Origin: an uncultured Solobacterium sp.
GTDB lineage: Bacteria; Bacillota_I; Bacilli_A; Erysipelotrichales; Erysipelotrichaceae
Assembly (NCBI GenBank): GCA_927911475.1
Contig: CAKMPP010000173.1
Coordinates: forward strand, 1 to 5,821
Reading direction: 5' to 3'
Length of the DNA stretch: 5,821 nucleotides
The notes under the pieces are model-generated. The model saw nothing but the letters and a program-made list of their open reading frames with translations, made no database searches and was not told the DNA's origin. A program made the position numbers and the translations under genes. This document shows positions 1 to 5,377 of this stretch, in pieces. Position 1 is the stretch's first letter, and every line of letters starts with the position of its first letter.

Positions 1-20
1 CTGGATGAGCTTAATTTGTA

Positions 21-26
21 TATACC
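21..26 (+). promoter_or_regulatory. possible -10 element of rlmI (weak)
   Basis: TATACC lies exactly 6 nt before the ATG at 33, the same spacing as the TAGAAT elements of the two hydrolase genes. The window is cut too close to show a -35 element. There is no purine-rich ribosome binding site in 20-32. It matches the -10 consensus at only 4 of 6 positions, so it is suggestive at best. Confidence 0.3.
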
Positions 27-32
27 ATACCT

Positions 33-674
33 ATGAAAAATAACTATCCTACTATCACAATCTCTAACGAGGGAGAAACTTGGCTTCAAAAAGGCCAAAT
101 GTGGATGTATCGCAATAACTTATCACACGCAAACGAAAATATTCCAGATGGTGCTATTGTTAATATCATCTCTAATGATGGAACATACTATGGTACAGGT
201 TTCTACTCTCCTATCAGTCATATCACCTGTCGTATCCTAACCAAGGATGAATCCGAACTTATCGATCAATCTTTCTTTGAAAAACGCATTCGCTTTGCGT
301 ACAACTATCGCAAGACAGTAGAACCAAATAACTTATCCAATTGTCGCTATGTATTTGGGGAAGCTGATCTTCTACCTGGTCTTGTTGTGGATTGTTATAA
401 CAATATCTTAGTAACACAAATTTCCAATGTTGGTATGGAACAACACAAACAAATAATTTATGACATCTTATTAGAAGTATTTAAAGAAAATGGTCATACC
501 ATTCAAGCAATCTATGAACGCAACGATATCAAAGTCAGAGAAAAAGAAGGATTAACAACCTACAAGGGTTTTTTCTACAATCCAAATCATATATCTCCAC
601 AGACGATTATCAATGAAATGGCATTCAACTTCAGGTGGATATTGAAAATGGTCAAAAGACAGGTTACTTCTTAG
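33..674 (+). CDS. rlmI: RlmI-type 23S rRNA (cytosine-5) methyltransferase, N-terminal part (frameshifted)
   Basis: This is the N-terminal half of a class I SAM-dependent rRNA methyltransferase of the RlmI/RlmK (COG1092) family; E. coli RlmI makes m5C1962 in 23S rRNA. Residues 1-75 look like the family's PUA RNA-binding domain (KGQMWMYRN, then GTGFYSP). Residues 105-200 carry the family-typical middle domain with YVFGEADLLPGLVVD and IYERNDIKVREKEG. After residue F200 the frame leaves the family pattern and ends in an unrelated 13-residue tail, while the -1 frame picks up the conserved VDIENGQKTGYFLDQ from 635. One missing base near 632-635 explains this; restored, the protein has about 401 residues, close to the 396 of E. 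coli RlmI. The ATG at 33 is the only sensible start, and no Shine-Dalgarno sequence precedes it. The family is clear; the exact target base is inferred. Confidence 0.88.
   Translation: MKNNYPTITISNEGETWLQKGQMWMYRNNLSHANENIPDGAIVNIISNDGTYYGTGFYSPISHITCRILTKDESELIDQSFFEKRIRFAYNYRKTVEPNNLSNCRYVFGEADLLPGLVVDCYNNILVTQISNVGMEQHKQIIYDILLEVFKENGHTIQAIYERNDIKVREKEGLTTYKGFFYNPNHISPQTIINEMAFNFRWILKMVKRQVTS
632..635 (+). other. 1-nt deletion (frameshift) inside rlmI
   Basis: The upstream frame reads N-F-R-W here, while the frame from 635 reads V-D-I-E-N-G. Restoring one C (TTCCAG) or one G (AGGG) rejoins the two halves as N-F-Q/R-V-D-I-E-N-G, as the family requires. No slippery heptamer or stimulatory hairpin is evident, so programmed frameshifting is not supported. 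Confidence 0.8.
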
Positions 675-1237
675 ATCAGAAATCAAATCGTGTATTATTA
701 CGTAACATCGCTTGCAATAAACGTGTATTAGACTGTTTTAGTCATACAGGTGGATTTGCGTTAAATGCTGCCTATGGTAATGCAAAAGCAGTTACTGCTG
801 TCGATGTTTCAAATGTAGCTTTACAACAAGGCTACCAAAATGCAAAACTCAATCAACTTGAAGATAAAATTCAATTTGTACAAGCCGATGTATTCGATTA
901 TCTTGAACAACTCAAAGATAACGAGTTCGATATTATTGTCTTAGACCCACCAGCATTTACAAAATCTCGTAAGACAGTTAATAGCGCCTATTATGGATAT
1001 AAAAATATCAATATGAAAGCAATGAATGTTTTACGTAATGGTGGTTATTTAATTACTTGTTCCTGTTCAAGATTTATGGAAACAAAACTCTTTGAACAGA
1101 TGTTATTAGAAAGTGCTAAGGAATGTGGTGTTACATTGCGTCAAATCTCAGTTACTCAACAAAATCCTGATCACCCTATCCTTTGGACCATGGATGAAAC
1201 AAGTTATCTAAAGTATTTCATATTCCAAATCTTATAA
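635..1237 (+). CDS. rlmI: RlmI-type 23S rRNA methyltransferase, C-terminal catalytic part (same gene, -1 frame)
   Basis: This is the catalytic Rossmann-fold half of the methyltransferase begun at 33. Counting from the GTG at 635, it shows the SAM-binding motif I VLDCFSHTGGF (31-41), the acidic AVDVS after strand 2 (55-59), DPPAF of motif IV (104-108) and TCSCS (141-145), which holds the catalytic cysteine expected in m5C methyltransferases. The C-terminus (HPILWTMDETSYLKYF) matches the normal family end, so nothing is missing there. The GTG is almost certainly not a genuine start: it sits inside the conserved block that joins the two halves, and upstream it reads on as Q-V-D-I. The stop codon lies inside the first arm of the terminator hairpin. 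If the frameshift is real, neither half should be active alone, because RNA binding and catalysis are split. Confidence 0.88.
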   Translation: MDIENGQKTGYFLDQKSNRVLLRNIACNKRVLDCFSHTGGFALNAAYGNAKAVTAVDVSNVALQQGYQNAKLNQLEDKIQFVQADVFDYLEQLKDNEFDIIVLDPPAFTKSRKTVNSAYYGYKNINMKAMNVLRNGGYLITCSCSRFMETKLFEQMLLESAKECGVTLRQISVTQQNPDHPILWTMDETSYLKYFIFQIL

Positions 1238-1258
1238 AGTCCGAAAGGACTTTTTCTT
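1236..1258 (+). terminator. rho-independent terminator of rlmI
   Basis: A perfect 7-bp stem (AAAGTCC 1236-1242, loop GAAA, GGACTTT 1247-1253) is followed by a U-rich tail. The first arm overlaps the TAA stop codon. Confidence 0.85.
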
Positions 1259-1263
1259 CTACG

Positions 1264-1293
1264 CAAAATAAAAGACTCACATCTGTGAGTCTT
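1264..1293 (-). terminator. rho-independent terminator of the short NlpC/P60 gene
   Basis: A perfect 9-bp stem (AAGACTCAC with GTGAGTCTT, 4-nt loop at 1281-1284) lies just past the TAA at 1303-1301. On the minus strand it is followed by TTTATTTTG. It sits about 20 bp from the rlmI terminator, so the two convergent genes each have their own terminator. Confidence 0.85.
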
Positions 1294-1300
1294 GTCTATC

Positions 1301-2454
1301 TTATTGTCCAGGTACTACGTAATAGGAAGGTAGATAACCAGAGATATCCTGTACAGTTACACCAATACCATAAGTAGCAGCGTGAACCATTGTACCATTA
1401 CCTAGTGAAATACCTACGTGGTATGGAGCTGAATCAGATCCATAGAAGTATAGTGCACCAGCCGGAGCATTCCATACATCATATTGGTGAGTTCCGAGTG
1501 CTTGTTGTGCATAAGTTGTACGTGCACCCAATCCATAACAGTATTGAACTAAACCAGAGCAGTCAAATCCTGCTGGAGTTGTACCACCCCATTGATATGG
1601 AGTACCAACAAGAGATAACGCAGCAGCGATACCACCAGCATATAGACTAGGATCGTACTTAGAAGCATCATAAGTAGATGTAATCGATCTAACAGCAGCT
1701 GCAGCAGCTTGTAGATTTCTAGCAGCTTCTTCAGCAGCTAATCTTTCAGCTTCTTCTCTTTGACGTTGTTCTTCAGCCGCAATTCTTGCATCAACAACTT
1801 CCTGAGGAGTACGAACAGTCACAGTCATAGTCGCTGTTGACTTGTTACCTGCAGTATCAACAACTGTATATGTTACTGGATAATCACCATCTGTATTCAT
1901 ATCCACAGAACCTTCCACTGTTAATACAGGAAGGATACCTGAGTCGTCATTGATATAAGAAATATAACTAGAAGCATTAAATGTATCACCGTTATTTACA
2001 ACAACAGATGAATTCTTCAACTTGATGACAGGTGCTGTACTATTGACAACATTTACAACAGCTTTCTGAATAAAGGAATAACCTAAGGTCTTTTGTACTT
2101 CTGTATCACCAGTACTTGCAAGTGTAACCTTGACAGTTACTGTTTGGATACCAGTTACAGAACGATTGAATCCTTCAATATCAGCAACACTCTTTTCAAG
2201 TGAGATATTTGCTAGATCATATGTTCCATCAAAAGCTGCTCTTTCTTGAATTACCAAGCTCTTGATAGTATCAAGAGGATTTAAATCCTGCTGACTTACT
2301 TCAATAACTGGTAATGTGTTTTCCTTTTCAACTGTAGTAGCTTTGTTGTCATCTGCGTATACTGTTTTTGTCGAATATGTACCGGCAATGAGCAATGCGG
2401 ATAACAATCCCGCAGCTACTCTGCCGACTTTTTTATTTACTTTATTTTAACCAT
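1301..2454 (-). CDS. secreted NlpC/P60 peptidoglycan peptidase with Ig-like domain (short paralog)
   Basis: This is a predicted secreted cell-wall peptidase, probably cutting stem peptides of peptidoglycan. With one base restored it has 384 residues: signal peptide (1-35), a conserved N-terminal domain of no family I recognise (about 47-138), an Ig-like/DUF5011-type domain (about 141-214, ending YTVVDTAGNKSTATMTV), an Ala/Glu/Arg-rich probable coiled coil (219-256) and a C-terminal NlpC/P60 domain (about 275-384). The catalytic residues are Cys299 (FDCSG), His346 (PYHVG) and His358 (MVHA). The start is ATG 2454, not the in-frame TTG at 2407: the ATG is 6 nt after a -10 element, and restoring one A in the A4 run at 2445-2448 gives an N-terminus aligning without gaps to the next gene. 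As sequenced, the ATG frame meets a stop after five codons. It is a tandem paralog of the 4192-2599 gene and lacks that gene's linker and SH3b domain. Confidence 0.85.
2441..2448 (-). other. 1-nt deletion after the start codon of the short NlpC/P60 gene
   Basis: From ATG 2454 the sequence reads M-V-K-I-K-stop. Adding one A in the A4 run at 2448-2445 (or the A3 run at 2443-2441) opens the frame as M-V-K-N-K-V-N-K-K-V-G. This aligns residue for residue with M-M-K-N-T-I-K-K-Q-M-G of the paralog. Confidence 0.75.
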
Positions 2455-2460
2455 GTCTCT

Positions 2461-2491
2461 ATTCTACTTTTTTTTCGTGCTGTTTTTGCAA
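2461..2491 (-). promoter_or_regulatory. promoter of the short NlpC/P60 gene, leaderless geometry
   Basis: The -10 is TAGAAT (2466-2461) and the -35-like element is TTGCAA (2491-2486), with a 19-nt spacer rich in A. Exactly 6 nt (AGAGAC) separate the -10 from ATG 2454, so transcription should begin at or within a base or two of the start codon. No Shine-Dalgarno sequence could fit in such a leader. The paralog has the same two hexamers and the same 6-nt gap. Confidence 0.6.
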
Positions 2492-2505
2492 CTTTTTGGG
2501 CCTTA

Positions 2506-2564
2506 TTTCACACAATTTCACAAGTTTTTCAAAAAACTATAGCATTTTTAGGTATTTTTTCACA
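2506..2564. repeat. three direct copies of TTTCACA upstream of the short NlpC/P60 promoter
   Basis: Copies lie at 2506-2512, 2516-2522 and 2558-2564. The starts are 10 and 42 bp apart, close to one and four helical turns, so all would face one side of the DNA. This could be an operator for a regulator, or chance in AT-rich DNA. Confidence 0.35.
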
Positions 2565-2572
2565 AAATTGGC

Positions 2573-2597
2573 AAAAATAAAACTCCTTTTCAGGAGT
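2573..2597 (-). terminator. rho-independent terminator of the SH3b-NlpC/P60 gene
   Basis: A 5-bp stem (ACTCC 2582-2586 with GGAGT 2593-2597, 6-nt loop) begins just after the stop codon. On the minus strand it is followed by TTTATTTTT. The stem is short but the U-tract is good. Confidence 0.7.
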
Positions 2598-2598
2598 C

Positions 2599-3852
2599 TT
2601 ATTGTCCGATAATTACATAGTAGGAAGGCATAAAGTATGAGATACCAATAACTTGGATGCCATCATTTTCGTTCATTGCCTGTACTGTTTGACCTCCACC
2701 AAGAGCGATAGCTACGTGGTAAGGTGCAGATTCAGAACCCCAGAAGTATAGTGCGCCTGCTGGAGCATTCCATACGTCATAACGGTGAGTTCCTAATGTT
2801 TGCTGTGTATATGTAGTTCTCTGTGAAATACCATAGCAGTACTTAACAAGACCTGAGCAGTCAAATCCAGATGGAGATGCACCACCCCATACATATGGTG
2901 TGTTTCCTACAAATGATAACGCAAGATTGATTGCATCAGTGTATGCACCATACTGTCCATACTGTGGAGTTGGAGCTACATACTGTTCGCTTTGAATATA
3001 TTGTGCATATACCCAACCAACTTGTCCGTTGATTACGATTTCTTGCCATCCGTTAGAAACTGTATCTGTACAGTAAACAGGATCATTTACATTTAATGTA
3101 GTAATAATAGAGCCAGATGTACTTGGAGATGTACGAACATTTAGACGTACATTTGGGTACATTGTCTTTGTAGGTGTAGGAATTGGTGTTGGAGTCGCTA
3201 CTGGAGTCTCAACTACAGCTGGTGGTACAGGTGTAGGCTCTGGTGTAGCAACTGGTGTCTCTACTGTAGGTGTTTCAACAACTGCTGGTGTTTCTGTAAC
3301 TGTTGGAGTTGCAGGAATATCGATTGTCTCATTGCTACCTACTGCAGCATTTGCATTATTACCAATTTCTTTAATTGCGTCAATTTCCTTCTGAAGTTCA
3401 GCTAACTGTGTTTCTAAATTTGTTGTAGTAGCCGCTTCAGTTGTTGTACTTGCTGTTGGCTCCGTAATAGCCTTCACTGCTTCAAGTTGTGCTGTAATTT
3501 CAGCTGCCTTTGTTTCTGCTTCAGCTTGTTTGGCTGCCACAACTTCGATAGGAGTCTTTACAGTAACTGTTAATACTGCAGTTGAAGTATGACCAGCTGT
3601 ATCAGAAACTGTATAGGTTACTGGATACTCGCCATCTTTATCCATATTTACTTCGCCACTTACTGATAATACAGGTAAGATACCAGAATCATCATTAATA
3701 TAGGAAATATAACTAGAAGCGTTGAATGTATCGCCGTTATTTACTGTAACGGAATCGCTCTTAAGTTGTACTACAGGTGCACTGTCTTGTGTAAGTTTTA
3801 CAACAACCTTCTGTACAAAGGAATATCCAAGCCTCTTTTCAACCTCCTTATC
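2599..3852 (-). CDS. secreted SH3b-NlpC/P60 peptidoglycan peptidase, main part (after frameshift)
   Basis: This is the second part of the gene starting at 4192. Numbering on the restored 530-residue protein: end of the unassigned domain (about 116-138), Ig-like/DUF5011-type domain (about 140-212), Ala/Glu-rich probable coiled coils (215-242 and 257-277), a Pro/Thr/Val-rich linker (290-342) and an SH3b domain (343-399, VRLNVRTSPSTSGSI ... GWVYAQYI) likely to bind peptidoglycan. Then comes a C-terminal NlpC/P60 domain (about 420-530). Catalytic residues are Cys445 (FDCSG) and His492 (PYHVA); the third position is Gln504 (TVQAM), where the paralog has His. The two NlpC/P60 domains share long identical blocks such as DVWNAPAGALYF. 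The frame is open from the indel at 3852; an internal ATG at 3645 lies in the middle of the Ig-like domain and is not a plausible start. Likely role: wall remodelling or daughter-cell separation, inferred from the family. Confidence 0.87.
   Translation of the reverse strand, partial: DKEVEKRLGYSFVQKVVVKLTQDSAPVVQLKSDSVTVNNGDTFNASSYISYINDDSGILPVLSVSGEVNMDKDGEYPVTYTVSDTAGHTSTAVLTVTVKTPIEVVAAKQAEAETKAAEITAQLEAVKAITEPTASTTTEAATTTNLETQLAELQKEIDAIKEIGNNANAAVGSNETIDIPATPTVTETPAVVETPTVETPVATPEPTPVPPAVVETPVATPTPIPTPTKTMYPNVRLNVRTSPSTSGSIITTLNVNDPVYCTDTVSNGWQEIVINGQVGWVYAQYIQSEQYVAPTPQYGQYGAYTDAINLALSFVGNTPYVWGGASPSGFDCSGLVKYCYGISQRTTYTQQTLGTHRYDVWNAPAGALYFWGSESAPYHVAIALGGGQTVQAMNENDGIQVIGISYFMPSYYVIIGQ
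3166..3324 (-). repeat. Pro/Thr/Val-rich linker with imperfect ETP/ATP repeats
   Basis: About 53 residues are built from short units (VVETP twice, VATP twice, TPTP, PEPTP) between the coiled-coil region and the SH3b domain. Such linkers commonly span the wall and are prone to length change by slippage. The paralog lacks it entirely. Confidence 0.7.
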
Positions 3853-4192
3853 CCCCTGTACTTGCTAAGTTGACTTTCACTGTAACAGTTTGAATACCTG
3901 TTGCATTTCGATCAAAGCCAGTAATATCAGCGACACTCTTTTCAAGTGAGATATAGTTCAAATCATATCCACCGAGTAAAGCACGTTGCTTAATGACTTC
4001 GTTCTTAATCGCTGTATAAGGATCTTCTACCTGTGCATCTACAGTGATAACTGGTAGTGCGTTACTTGTGAACGGATTGGCAGTTTCTTCTGCCTTTACA
4101 TGTGTTATTGATACAGAACCTGCAACTAATACTGCAGATAATGCACCAGTCACAATCATTCCCATTTGTTTTTTGATAGTATTTTTCATCAT
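3848..4192 (-). CDS. secreted SH3b-NlpC/P60 peptidase, N-terminal part (frameshifted)
   Basis: This is the start of the gene continued by 3852-2599. Residues 1-35 form a signal peptide: a basic start (MMKNTIKKQMG), a hydrophobic stretch (TGALSAVLVAGSVS) and a likely cleavage after HVKA. After it comes the same unassigned domain as in the neighbouring paralog, with the shared blocks ISLEKSVADI and TGIQTVTVKV. The frame ends at LASTGG-stop, whereas the paralog reads LASTGDTEVQKTLGYSF. Removing one G from the G5 run at 3856-3852 gives LASTGDKEVEKRLGYSF and continues the domain. ATG 4192 is chosen over the adjacent ATG 4189 because it lies 6 nt after the -10, as in the paralog. No Shine-Dalgarno sequence is present. 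Confidence 0.85.
   Translation of the reverse strand: MMKNTIKKQMGMIVTGALSAVLVAGSVSITHVKAEETANPFTSNALPVITVDAQVEDPYTAIKNEVIKQRALLGGYDLNYISLEKSVADITGFDRNATGIQTVTVKVNLASTGG
3852..3856 (-). other. 1-nt insertion (G5 instead of G4) in the SH3b-NlpC/P60 gene
   Basis: On the minus strand ACA-GGG-GGA-TAA ends the frame. With four G it reads ACA-GGG-GAT-AAG, restoring T-G-D-K-E-V-E-K, which matches T-G-D-T-E-V-Q-K in the paralog. The rest of the gene is open in that frame to 2599. Confidence 0.85.
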
Positions 4193-4198
4193 GGCTGT

Positions 4199-4228
4199 AT
4201 TCTAACCACTTTCTGTTTTCATTTGCAA
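4199..4228 (-). promoter_or_regulatory. promoter of the SH3b-NlpC/P60 gene, leaderless geometry
   Basis: The -10 is TAGAAT (4204-4199) and the -35-like element is TTGCAA (4228-4223), with an 18-nt spacer. Exactly 6 nt (ACAGCC) separate the -10 from ATG 4192, placing the expected transcription start on the start codon. There is no Shine-Dalgarno sequence. Confidence 0.6.
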
Positions 4229-4287
4229 TCATATTCAAGTATTTTTCGTGTTTTAAATTTACGAAAAGTGTTAAATATCCTTATTCT

Positions 4288-4304
4288 ATGCGATTTTTTC
4301 GCAT
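4288..4304. other. inverted repeat in the intergenic region
   Basis: ATGCGA and TCGCAT pair as a 6-bp stem around a 5-nt T loop, and on the plus strand T-rich sequence follows. No plus-strand gene ends here, so it may be an operator-like palindrome or a stray terminator-like hairpin for antisense transcripts. Confidence 0.3.
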
Positions 4305-4330
4305 TTTTGATTTTTAATATTTTTTTTGAT

Positions 4331-4370
4331 TTTGTTACAAAAATTGTAAAAAAAATGTGAAATTTGTTAC
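4331..4370. repeat. TTTGTTAC direct repeat and TTACAA/TTGTAA palindrome upstream of the SH3b-NlpC/P60 gene
   Basis: TTTGTTAC occurs at 4331-4338 and 4363-4370, 32 bp apart. The first copy overlaps an inverted repeat (TTACAA, 3 nt, TTGTAA) at 4335-4349, and TGTGAAA lies at 4356-4362. The region (4193-4450) is extremely AT-rich, so chance matches are likely; a regulator site is possible. Confidence 0.3.
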
Positions 4371-4450
4371 TTTTTCCCATATTTTCAATTTTTTTCGTCA
4401 AAAAATAAGTTGCACTTCCAATCAATCGATATAGTTCTTGGAAAATCATG

Positions 4451-4482
4451 AATAAAGGAAGTTCAACAAAACTTCCTTTATT
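4451..4482 (-). terminator. terminator hairpin of the beta-helix/Cna_B surface protein gene
   Basis: A perfect 13-bp stem (4451-4463 with 4470-4482, loop CAACAA) overlaps the TAA stop codon at 4480-4478. There is no long U-tract beyond the stem's own UUUAUU, but the stability and position argue for termination. Confidence 0.7.
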
Positions 4483-5377
4483 TGTTATTTATTGTATCAG
4501 CTTTACTCTTTCTTCTATGTAAACCTAAGAACAAAAGTGTAACTAGAGAGAATGAGAGTACTGCAATATGTGGCCATACATGAAAATAATCAGCTGTTGG
4601 AGGTGTTCTTGGAATGGAGTTTGTAATGACGTATCCATCATCTTGATCACCTGTCACTAGTGCTATATATCCTTCTACAGGTCGTTCTTTTACCGTATAT
4701 ATAAATATATTACCATTTGCATCATTCTTTGGAAGATTCTCAAATGTTATCACCCAGTTGCCACTAGAATCTGGAATGATAGTCTCATATCCTACGTATT
4801 GTGGTAGTTCACCTGCAATAGCACGGTAAAGTTCTATATCGATACTCTCTGGAAGTCCACTTGAGCGAATATCTTTCCACTCTTTTCTAACACTAATGGA
4901 AGTTAAATCACTTTCTCCCATCTCTACTGTACCATTTGAACCAATACCTCCACCTCTTGTTAAGGAGTAGTTACCAGAAATAATAACTATCGCAAGTGTT
5001 TGTGCATTTGTATCTTGTACCACATCGGTATGAAGACCTAGGTATTCATCATTGATTGCGAGTAGTTGTCCAGATAAATGATTGAGTGGAACTTCATTTC
5101 CATCATCATCTTTCCAGTTATAAGCTGTACCACCAAGCATCAGTGGTGATATTTCATAAGTAGGATCTCCACTATGTGCTCCATAATAGTTACTTGCCAG
5201 AATATAGATTTCTTTTGCGCTTTCTGCTGTATTTGCGTATAACGCAACACCATTCTTCAAATAAATCTTAGTCTGTGAAATTGGGCAGGAAGCGTAGCCA
5301 CCACCCTCCATCTCTGCCGTATTATTTGTTATTAAGGCATTGGTTAACTTTAATTCACCATTTTGAATGATGGGACC
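4478..5377 (-). CDS. beta-helix/Cna_B surface protein, C-terminal part with wall anchor (after frameshift)
   Basis: This is the C-terminal part of a surface protein whose start lies outside the window. Its 299 residues open with the last beta-helix coil (LITNNTAEMEGGG). A region of no clear family follows, then a Cna_B-type domain (about residues 160-255 of this part), which starts SISVRKEW and contains YTVKE and VITN. Lys in VRKEW, Glu in TVKE and Asn in VITN are positioned to form the intramolecular isopeptide bond known in this family. The end looks like a sorting signal: TPPTAD, about 19 hydrophobic residues (HIAVLSFSLVTLL), then RRKSK. TPPTA deviates from LPxTG, so sortase anchoring is inferred, and it could instead be a plain membrane anchor. 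The ATG at 5311 is internal, not a start. Likely role: adhesion. Confidence 0.82.
   Translation of the reverse strand, partial: GPIIQNGELKLTNALITNNTAEMEGGGYASCPISQTKIYLKNGVALYANTAESAKEIYILASNYYGAHSGDPTYEISPLMLGGTAYNWKDDDGNEVPLNHLSGQLLAINDEYLGLHTDVVQDTNAQTLAIVIISGNYSLTRGGGIGSNGTVEMGESDLTSISVRKEWKDIRSSGLPESIDIELYRAIAGELPQYVGYETIIPDSSGNWVITFENLPKNDANGNIFIYTVKERPVEGYIALVTGDQDDGYVITNSIPRTPPTADYFHVWPHIAVLSFSLVTLLFLGLHRRKSKADTINNK

Noticed and set aside
632..674. Programmed -1 frameshifting in rlmI
   Set aside because: There is no X-XXY-YYZ slippery site at the junction and no downstream hairpin, and RlmI is not known to use recoding. Three other genes here have comparable indels.
1390..1650. 86-codon plus-strand open frame
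   Set aside because: It is a shadow antisense to the conserved NlpC/P60 domain.
2506..2564. TTTCACA copies as a CRISPR-like or mobile-element repeat
   Set aside because: Units are only 7 bp, spacing is irregular, and there are no spacers, target-site duplications or transposase.
2395..2580. 61-codon plus-strand open frame that looks hydrophobic
   Set aside because: It is antisense to a signal peptide and promoter. Hydrophobicity arises from T-rich DNA, and it shows no start signal.
3852..3856. G5 tract as a phase-variation switch
   Set aside because: Five bases is short for a contingency tract, and similar lesions in unrelated genes nearby make sequence error the simpler explanation. It is not excluded.
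4166..4360. 64-codon plus-strand open frame
   Set aside because: It is antisense to the signal-peptide region and promoter of the hydrolase; its Phe/Ile-rich composition comes from T-runs.
4219..4449. 76-codon minus-strand open frame upstream of the SH3b-NlpC/P60 gene
   Set aside because: It lies wholly in very AT-rich intergenic DNA, is Lys/Ile/Phe-rich as random A/T translation gives, has no ribosome binding site or family resemblance, and overlaps the mapped promoter of the next gene.
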